From the NCBI GenBank assembly GCA_024278775.1, contig JAJRSP010000129.1, positions 1 to 19,480 of the forward strand: a DNA stretch of 19,480 bases. The letters are read 5' to 3'. The notes under the pieces are model-generated. The model worked only from the letters and a program-made list of their open reading frames with translations. It was not told the origin of the DNA and searched no databases. Numbering within the stretch: position 1 is the stretch's first letter; each line of letters opens with the position of its first letter. This DNA is from Planctomycetota bacterium (GTDB lineage: Bacteria; Planctomycetota; Phycisphaerae; UBA1845). Positions 14,400 through 19,480 of this stretch are shown piece by piece. The position numbers and the translations under genes were made by a program.

Positions 14400-15341
14400 T
14401 TGGAGCAGAGACCGCTAGGAGATAGTGGCATGTTCGTGACCCCCATCGCCTTGGGCGGCTGGGCGATGGGTGCCACCGTGGAAACATGGGGTCATGTGGA
14501 CGACCGCGAATCTATTGCGGCCGTCCACACTGCATTAGACAGCGGGATCAATCTGATTGATACCGCGCCGATCTACGGACTCGGCCACGGTGAAAGCATC
14601 ATTGGCAAGGCGATCCAAGGCCGTCGCGAGGACGTTATCGTAGCCACCAAATGCGGACTGCTCTTTCCGCGAACGGACGGCGAGCTACCGGTGCGCTGCC
14701 TGAAGAAAGACAGCGTCTTACGAGAGTGCGACGCGAGCCTACGCCGGCTCGGGGTCGATGTGATCGATATCTATCAGTGCCACTGGCCTGATCCCGACAC
14801 GCCGATCCGCGATACGATGGAGGCGCTGCGTTCGCTTTTGGATGCGGGTAAGATACGCGCGATCGGTCTGTCGAACTTTAGCTGCGAGGAGATTGCGGCC
14901 GCCAGAGAGTTCGCCCCGGTCTCCTGCCTCCAACTGCCGTTTTCCATGATCCATCTCCGTGCGGGGAAGGATCTTCTGCCGTTTTGTATCGAGCATGATA
15001 TGGGTGTGATCTGCTACAGTCCGTTAGCCAAGGGATTGCTCACGGGTAAGTTCGATGAAAACTCTGAGTTTCAGGGGATTCGAGCACGTGACCCGGATTT
15101 CATGGGCGATCGCTACCAGCGGCACCTGGCCATGATTGATCAGCTCCGCCCGATCGCCCGCGCCTATGATAAAACGCTGACACAGTTGGTGTTGCGATGG
15201 ACTATTGACCAACCGGGCGTGACCTCTGCGATATGCGGTGCCAAACGTCCGTCTCAGGTTCTTGACCATGCCGGTGCCGTGGGGTGGTCTTTGTCGGAAG
15301 CCGATGCGCGGCACATTGACACTATCATTCGGGCAGATTGA
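14400..15341 (+). CDS. Aldo/keto reductase
   Basis: A cytoplasmic NADPH-dependent oxidoreductase of the AKR superfamily, reducing aldehydes or ketones; the substrate is not known. The 313-aa protein keeps the catalytic tetrad: Asp54 and Tyr59 in DTAPIYG, Lys84 in ATKCG and His128 in QCHWPD. Other family marks are GHGESIIGKAI (62-72), IRAIGLSNFS, and CYSPLAKGLLTGKF in the second half. It resembles the YghZ/general-stress-protein-69 branch. The start is taken as TTG at 14400, because GGAGGAG (14384-14390) lies 9 bp before it; the in-frame TTG at 14382 overlaps that ribosome site and is unlikely. The next gene begins about 2 bp after its stop if the GTG start is right, which suggests co-transcription. 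Confidence 0.9.
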   Translation: MEQRPLGDSGMFVTPIALGGWAMGATVETWGHVDDRESIAAVHTALDSGINLIDTAPIYGLGHGESIIGKAIQGRREDVIVATKCGLLFPRTDGELPVRCLKKDSVLRECDASLRRLGVDVIDIYQCHWPDPDTPIRDTMEALRSLLDAGKIRAIGLSNFSCEEIAAAREFAPVSCLQLPFSMIHLRAGKDLLPFCIEHDMGVICYSPLAKGLLTGKFDENSEFQGIRARDPDFMGDRYQRHLAMIDQLRPIARAYDKTLTQLVLRWTIDQPGVTSAICGAKRPSQVLDHAGAVGWSLSEADARHIDTIIRAD

Positions 15342-15342
15342 C

Positions 15343-17184
15343 GTGGGTCTTCGTACAACACCAACCTCACCTTCACTTGACGGCTCCTCCCATGCCGCGA
15401 CTTCCGGCGTCAACGGGCACGGATCCCGTGGTGCGTTGGATGCGCTATCGGCGGCATCGGGACGATACACCGCCGCCCGAAACCCATCCGATCGGCCACG
15501 CCGAGCGTCGGGGATCCGACTCGCCCTTGTCGCGGCGGTGGTGGTGGGGGGCGCTTTGACACTGGTCGGACGACTTGACTATCGCTGTGCGGCTATGTTT
15601 CAGATGACGCCGGTGCCGGGCGAACGGGTCCGGGCTCATTACCGAAAAGAGCTTTTGCACTTTGCGTGGCAGCAGTTTTCACAAGAGGCGCATCCCGATT
15701 TTGTTACTGTTCCTTGGATGGTGGATTCACCCCAGGAATCGCAGTTGCGTCTGACCATTACTGCGCCGGATCGGGTCCGCGGCACCCACCAGATCGAGTC
15801 GTTGGCACAAGGCTTCTTGTCTGTTGTGGCCAGGTTGGCGCAGCAGGCTCGATCTACGCCGACGGAGGGTGAACGGGTTTTGGAAAGCTATGGTAGTGAA
15901 CTTGAACACAGCCTGGACGAAGCGCAGGTTCAGCTCGATGCAGCGTTGGAGAAACTTCCACAGGACGATCCACTCAAGCAGCGTGCGAATATTCGCGCCA
16001 AATGGAACGAACTCCGAAGTGCGTTTGCCGAGGCGAAAAAGCGTGCGGCCGAATCATCCTCCGACTATGAGCGTCTTCGCTCGGAGCCCCCGCCGGAGCA
16101 TGGCGTCGTATCTTCCGACATGCGTCGCAGCGCGCTACACGCGGACCTGACACTTCAACAAGACCTCAAGGAGCTTGCCGTTGCCATCAGCGAAGTGAAA
16201 GCCTATTCGCTTACCGTGTGGCGGAGAACTCAGTCTCCCGTGGACAAGCTAACCCAGTCCGTGCGAACGTTCGAGGAGGCTCTGCAGTCCGTACATGCCG
16301 GCAGCACGGGGGCAGAAACCGGATCCAGGCTCGGACCCATACGCGCTGCGCTAGCCGACTACGGGGAACAGTTGAAGACTTTTCGCGACGAGTGGTCCGC
16401 TCACTTTGCGGACTTACGACTGCTGGATGTTGACCCCTACACGGCCGGCGTCCTCGATCGTCACCAGCGCATCCGTCGTTCGCTCAGCGATTTTCTTTTC
16501 TCGGCGTCTCGCTCGCTGTCACAAATGCGTACGGCCGTCAGCGCACTTAACGAAACTTCCAGCGACCAGGCGCGTGACCACGTTCTGCGTTCGACACTCG
16601 TTCGCGCGTTTCAAAGGGTTCAAAACGCCCACCACCGGTTTGAGTTTTCGGCCAGTGAGGTTCAGTCCGCGGATCATTTCCGTTTGGACGCCGCACTGAA
16701 GAGTGCCCGCGGGTTGAGACGAAGGACACAGGGACGCATCGCCAAGATCGAGAAGACGCTTCAGGCCGAGGCACGCGAGCAGTCGCGCAAACGCCGGATC
16801 GAGGAAACGCAGACCGCTAAGGAACTGGCCGAACGGGTGCGCGCTGCGGCTGACGAGACCATCGATTCGCTCATCAACTTGCAAGATGAGCTGAACAAAC
16901 GCGCGGATCTATCTGAGGAGTTTCGGGGTGCGATGCTCAAGGTAGAACTCGCAGCGGGAAGATTGCAACTGACCCAGGGATATCTCAACCAGACCAAGAG
17001 CACGCTACGTGACCTCCGGGCGAAGCGTCTCGCTCCGTCCAACCCCACGAAAATCGAGTTGGTCCGATGCGGGGTTCTCGGTTCGGCTGTGGACTGGGGA
17101 CAACGTGCCCGAACCGGCGGCATCGCTGCCATGCTCACGCTGCTTACGGTGCTGCTCGGGCAGTGGTGGGTGTCTCGACGGTAG
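15343..17184 (+). CDS. Two-TM coiled-coil membrane protein of unknown function
   Basis: Not recognised as a known family. The 613-aa protein has a Ser/Gly/Arg-rich, probably cytoplasmic N-terminus, one membrane helix at about 57-76 (GIRLALVAAVVVGGALTLVG), a long, mostly helical Glu/Arg/Gln-rich middle (about 160-580) with coiled-coil character, and a second membrane helix at the very end (about 592-609, GIAAMLTLLTVLLGQWW), leaving a short positive tail. This places the middle region outside the cytoplasmic membrane. The topology and the alpha/beta stretch just after the first helix recall polysaccharide co-polymerases (Wzz-like), but no Wzz motif is visible. The start is uncertain: GTG at 15343 overlaps nothing and follows the aldo/keto reductase stop directly, with a poor ribosome site. 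Starts further upstream would overlap that gene. Confidence 0.72.
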   Translation: MGLRTTPTSPSLDGSSHAATSGVNGHGSRGALDALSAASGRYTAARNPSDRPRRASGIRLALVAAVVVGGALTLVGRLDYRCAAMFQMTPVPGERVRAHYRKELLHFAWQQFSQEAHPDFVTVPWMVDSPQESQLRLTITAPDRVRGTHQIESLAQGFLSVVARLAQQARSTPTEGERVLESYGSELEHSLDEAQVQLDAALEKLPQDDPLKQRANIRAKWNELRSAFAEAKKRAAESSSDYERLRSEPPPEHGVVSSDMRRSALHADLTLQQDLKELAVAISEVKAYSLTVWRRTQSPVDKLTQSVRTFEEALQSVHAGSTGAETGSRLGPIRAALADYGEQLKTFRDEWSAHFADLRLLDVDPYTAGVLDRHQRIRRSLSDFLFSASRSLSQMRTAVSALNETSSDQARDHVLRSTLVRAFQRVQNAHHRFEFSASEVQSADHFRLDAALKSARGLRRRTQGRIAKIEKTLQAEAREQSRKRRIEETQTAKELAERVRAAADETIDSLINLQDELNKRADLSEEFRGAMLKVELAAGRLQLTQGYLNQTKSTLRDLRAKRLAPSNPTKIELVRCGVLGSAVDWGQRARTGGIAAMLTLLTVLLGQWWVSRR

Positions 17185-17234
17185 GGTGGGCAGTACTGGC
17201 GGGGTGCAGACGAGAAGAGGGCGTCCGGGACATG

Positions 17235-17255
17235 CGATCGATTGGCTAACGATCG
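17235..17255. promoter_or_regulatory. Inverted repeat upstream of the cysteine desulfurase gene
   Basis: CGATCG (17235-17240) and CGATCG (17250-17255) flank a 9-bp spacer, ATTGGCTAA, about 78 bp before the cysteine desulfurase start. It could be an operator or a weak hairpin. Each arm is itself palindromic, so chance is a real alternative. Confidence 0.22.
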
Positions 17256-17332
17256 TACCGTGGCGCGTTTGTTTTCGTGATTCCCTGTTCTCGGGTGGGT
17301 CTCGCGTTTGAATCTGTTATCATCTGCTTGGA

Positions 17333-18481
17333 ATGGCTGAACTGATTTATCTGGACAACAACGCCACGACGCGACCGCTGCCCGAGGTCGTGGCGGCCGT
17401 GGCGGCGTGTCTTGAGCAGGACTACGCGAATCCATCCAGTGTTCATCAGTTTGGCCAAGCGGTACGTCATCGGGTCGAGTGCGCTCGCACTCACGTCGCT
17501 TCGTTAGTCGGGGCGGACGCCAAGGAGATCGTGTTCACCAGCGGGGGGACAGAGAGCATCAATCTGGCGATCCGCGGTTCGCTCGCAAATCGACCGAACT
17601 GCCGTCGCATTGTCACCACCGCGGTCGAACACTCGGCCGTCCTCCGCGTAGTCGATCGGCTTGAAAAAGAAGGGTATGAAGTGGTTCGCGTGGGTGTGGA
17701 CCAAGCTGGACGCTTGGACGAATCCGCCTGGGACGCCGCGCTACGAGACGACACCGCGTTGGCATCTCTGGTTCACGTTAACAATGAGACGGGCGTTGTC
17801 TTTGATGTCAAGTCGCTGGCGCAGTTTGCGGCCAATCGTGATATCCCCGTTCATGTCGACGCGGTGCAATCTGCAGGCAAAATGCGGATAGATGTCCACG
17901 ACTGGCCGGTACAGTTCGTCAGTCTCTCCGCGCACAAGTTTCACGGTCCCAAGGGAACGGGCGCGCTGTACGTCCGCCGTCGCAGTCGTTTGCGTGCCTT
18001 GATTCTTGGCGGGAGCCAAGAACGAAACCTTCGCGGCGGCACGGAACACGTAGCGGGGATTGTGGGTATGGGGGTGGCGGCGGAGTACGCCCGTCCCCAC
18101 CTGGAAGAACACGCGGGGTATATTGCGGCACTACGGGATACGTTCGAGGCGGGGATGTTGGAACGCGTTTCTTTCGCGCGGATCAACGGTGACGATGCAC
18201 CGCGCATCCACAGCACGTCCAACATATCCTTCGAAGGGCTTAGTGCCGAAGCCATCCTGATCTTGCTGAGCGAGGCGGGGATTTGCGCCTCAGCCGGTGC
18301 CGCCTGTAGCAGCGGATCGCTCGAGCCGTCGCACGTGCTCAAGGCGATGGGTATCGAAGATCGTTTTACTCACAGCGCGGTGCGATTTAGTTTTTCCCGG
18401 TTCAACACGCATGCGGAGGTGGACCGAGTTTTGGATATTGTGCCCGGTCTGCTTGCCCGCCTGGCGGCGCTATCGCCGTAG
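17333..18481 (+). CDS. Cysteine desulfurase (NifS/IscS family)
   Basis: A PLP enzyme that removes sulfur from cysteine, giving alanine and an enzyme persulfide that feeds Fe-S cluster, thiamine or tRNA thiolation pathways. The 382-aa length is normal. Seen: YLDNNATT at the N-terminus, SGGTESINLAI (70-80), His100 in AVEHSAV stacking on PLP, VNNETG (149-154), Asp176 in VHVDAVQSAGK, the PLP-Schiff-base Lys202 in SAHKFHGPKGTG, RGGTEHV (234-240), and the catalytic Cys325 in GAACSSGS. These make it a group I (NifS/IscS) enzyme, not SufS. The ATG at 17333 gives the canonical N-terminus; only GGA lies close upstream. No iscU, nifU or mnmA is next to it in this window, so the partner is unknown. Confidence 0.95.
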   Translation: MAELIYLDNNATTRPLPEVVAAVAACLEQDYANPSSVHQFGQAVRHRVECARTHVASLVGADAKEIVFTSGGTESINLAIRGSLANRPNCRRIVTTAVEHSAVLRVVDRLEKEGYEVVRVGVDQAGRLDESAWDAALRDDTALASLVHVNNETGVVFDVKSLAQFAANRDIPVHVDAVQSAGKMRIDVHDWPVQFVSLSAHKFHGPKGTGALYVRRRSRLRALILGGSQERNLRGGTEHVAGIVGMGVAAEYARPHLEEHAGYIAALRDTFEAGMLERVSFARINGDDAPRIHSTSNISFEGLSAEAILILLSEAGICASAGAACSSGSLEPSHVLKAMGIEDRFTHSAVRFSFSRFNTHAEVDRVLDIVPGLLARLAALSP

Positions 18482-18524
18482 ATGAAAAAGAGATTGCATG
18501 CCACGCACGTCATGTGCGGATATA

Positions 18525-18530
18525 TATAAT
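18525..18530 (+). promoter_or_regulatory. Possible -10 box upstream of mtnP
   Basis: TATAAT ends an alternating TA tract (18521-18530), 68 bp before the mtnP start. No convincing -35 box is present at 16-18 bp. It would place mtnP on its own transcript, separate from the cysteine desulfurase gene, whose stop is at 18481. Confidence 0.33.
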
Positions 18531-18598
18531 GCGGTTGTGGGTCGGGGCCGCGCGTGTGGGTCGTACCGTTCCGACATGGGAATCACAGAGGGATGAGC

Positions 18599-19480
18599 AT
18601 GACACAGGCAATGATCGGCGTGATCGGTGGAACCGGGTTGGGGGATGCGATTGTCAAAGACGCCGGCGGTACCCCCGTCGACCTGGAGACGCCGTTTGGT
18701 GCTCCGAGCTGCGCCCCCATCGTGGCGAACTATCACGGTGTCGACGTCGCCTTTTTACTCCGCCACGGAGAGGGACACCGTCATAACCCGACGACCGTAC
18801 CCTATCGCGCGAACATCTGGGCAATGAAAAAACTGGGTGTGGAGGCGATCATCGCGAGCGGTGCGACGGGTAGTCTGCGCGAGAAGATCGAACCGGGGCA
18901 CTTGGTGCTCTGCGATCAGGTGATCGACAAAACCTTCAAACGTGATAGCACGTTTTTTGACGATGGTGTCGTGGCCCACGTCGAGTTGTCTGAGCCGTTT
19001 TGTCCCCGGTTGCGCGCTATCCTGGAGCAAGCCGGAAAGAATACGGCGCGCACGGTTCATCCGCGCGGAACGTATGTGTGCATGGAAGGCCCACAATTTT
19101 CCACGCGTGCCGAATCGCTCATGCACCGAGCGTGGGGGGGGGACCTGATCGGCATGACCTGCATGCCGGAGGCCAAGCTCGCCCGCGAGGCGGAAATCTC
19201 CTACGCGATGGTTGCCCTGCCGACGGACTATGACGCGTGGCGTCCCCACGACGCAGACGTGGCTCCGGAATCGCTGTTGAAGGAAATCCTCGGCAATCTT
19301 CAACGGGCTACAGAGAGTGGTGTTGCGCTGATCCAGGAAGCCTTGAAGCTGATTGGACAGAGGCCCCGGCCATGGGTCGGTCCGGAATCGCTCAGACTGG
19401 CGTTGTGGACGGACCCATCGAGCATCGATCCGGCGGTGAAAAAGCGTCTCGCCCCCATTCTCGGAAAATATGTAAACGAA
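18599..19480 (+). CDS. mtnP: S-methyl-5'-thioadenosine phosphorylase (partial, 3' end cut by window)
   Basis: Cleaves methylthioadenosine with phosphate to adenine and methylthioribose-1-phosphate, recycling the by-product of polyamine synthesis. The open frame runs 294 codons to the window edge with no stop; the family is about 270-300 aa, so nearly all of the protein is here. Seen: the phosphate loop VIGGTGLGD, FLLRHGEGHRHNP, VPYRANIWAMKKLGVEAIIA, ASGATGSL, MEGPQFSTRAES and GMTCMPEAKLAREAEISYA, followed by TDYDAW. The TDYD stretch with upstream Ser/Thr is typical of MTA phosphorylase over purine nucleoside phosphorylase. The ATG at 18599 is chosen: GAGGG ends 6 bp before it, while the ATG at 18593 directly abuts it. 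A G9 run (19134-19142) in the codons for Trp-Gly-Gly-Asp is intact in frame. Confidence 0.95.
   Translation, partial: MTQAMIGVIGGTGLGDAIVKDAGGTPVDLETPFGAPSCAPIVANYHGVDVAFLLRHGEGHRHNPTTVPYRANIWAMKKLGVEAIIASGATGSLREKIEPGHLVLCDQVIDKTFKRDSTFFDDGVVAHVELSEPFCPRLRAILEQAGKNTARTVHPRGTYVCMEGPQFSTRAESLMHRAWGGDLIGMTCMPEAKLAREAEISYAMVALPTDYDAWRPHDADVAPESLLKEILGNLQRATESGVALIQEALKLIGQRPRPWVGPESLRLALWTDPSSIDPAVKKRLAPILGKYVNE

Noticed and set aside
19134..19142. G9 run in mtnP as a possible frameshift
   Set aside because: The reading frame stays open across it and the conserved residues (RAWGGDLIGMT) are continuous, so the run is in frame here.

Overview
The window looks like chromosomal DNA of a planctomycete, most likely from the Phycisphaerae side of the phylum. 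This is inferred from sequence style, not from a marker gene. The clues are a secreted protein carrying runs of DCNGNGxPD-type calcium-binding repeats followed by a dockerin-like tail, a cytochrome b fused to two cytochrome c domains, a LolA-fold secreted protein of a type common in planctomycetes, and GC-rich DNA. The layout is ordinary for a chromosome: short divergent or convergent transcription units, no phage or plasmid genes, no CRISPR array and no intact insertion sequence.

Left part (1-6000): a minus-strand tRNA-Leu(CAA); an exported sialidase-like protein with Asp-box repeats; nadD (NAD biosynthesis); then on the plus strand a family-2 glycosyltransferase with an extra C-terminal domain and gmd (GDP-mannose 4,6-dehydratase), which suggest cell-surface glycan synthesis. 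A 191-bp MITE-like or REP-like inverted repeat lies between the glycosyltransferase and gmd.

Middle (6100-10500): a secreted LolA-fold protein, a small conserved-looking protein of unknown function, a SprA-related putative metalloprotease (HEQAH motif) and a CocE/NonD-type serine hydrolase lipoprotein.

Centre-right (10750-13230): a two-gene Rieske/cytochrome b operon. The second gene encodes cytochrome b fused to two cytochrome c domains. This is the most interesting locus. The cytochrome b keeps the His pair for heme bL and the PEWY motif of the quinol-oxidising site. Both His positions for heme bH are replaced, by Tyr in helix B and Arg in helix D, and a three-Cys cluster follows on the same membrane side. 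If correct, this quinol-oxidising complex cannot run a standard two-heme Q cycle.

Right part (13270-19480): a MarR regulator followed closely by a NikR-family regulator that has lost all four nickel ligands; an aldo/keto reductase; a large two-TM coiled-coil membrane protein of unknown function; a NifS/IscS-type cysteine desulfurase; and mtnP (methylthioadenosine phosphorylase), cut by the window edge just before its expected stop. The cysteine desulfurase and MtnP both belong to sulfur metabolism, but each seems to be transcribed separately.
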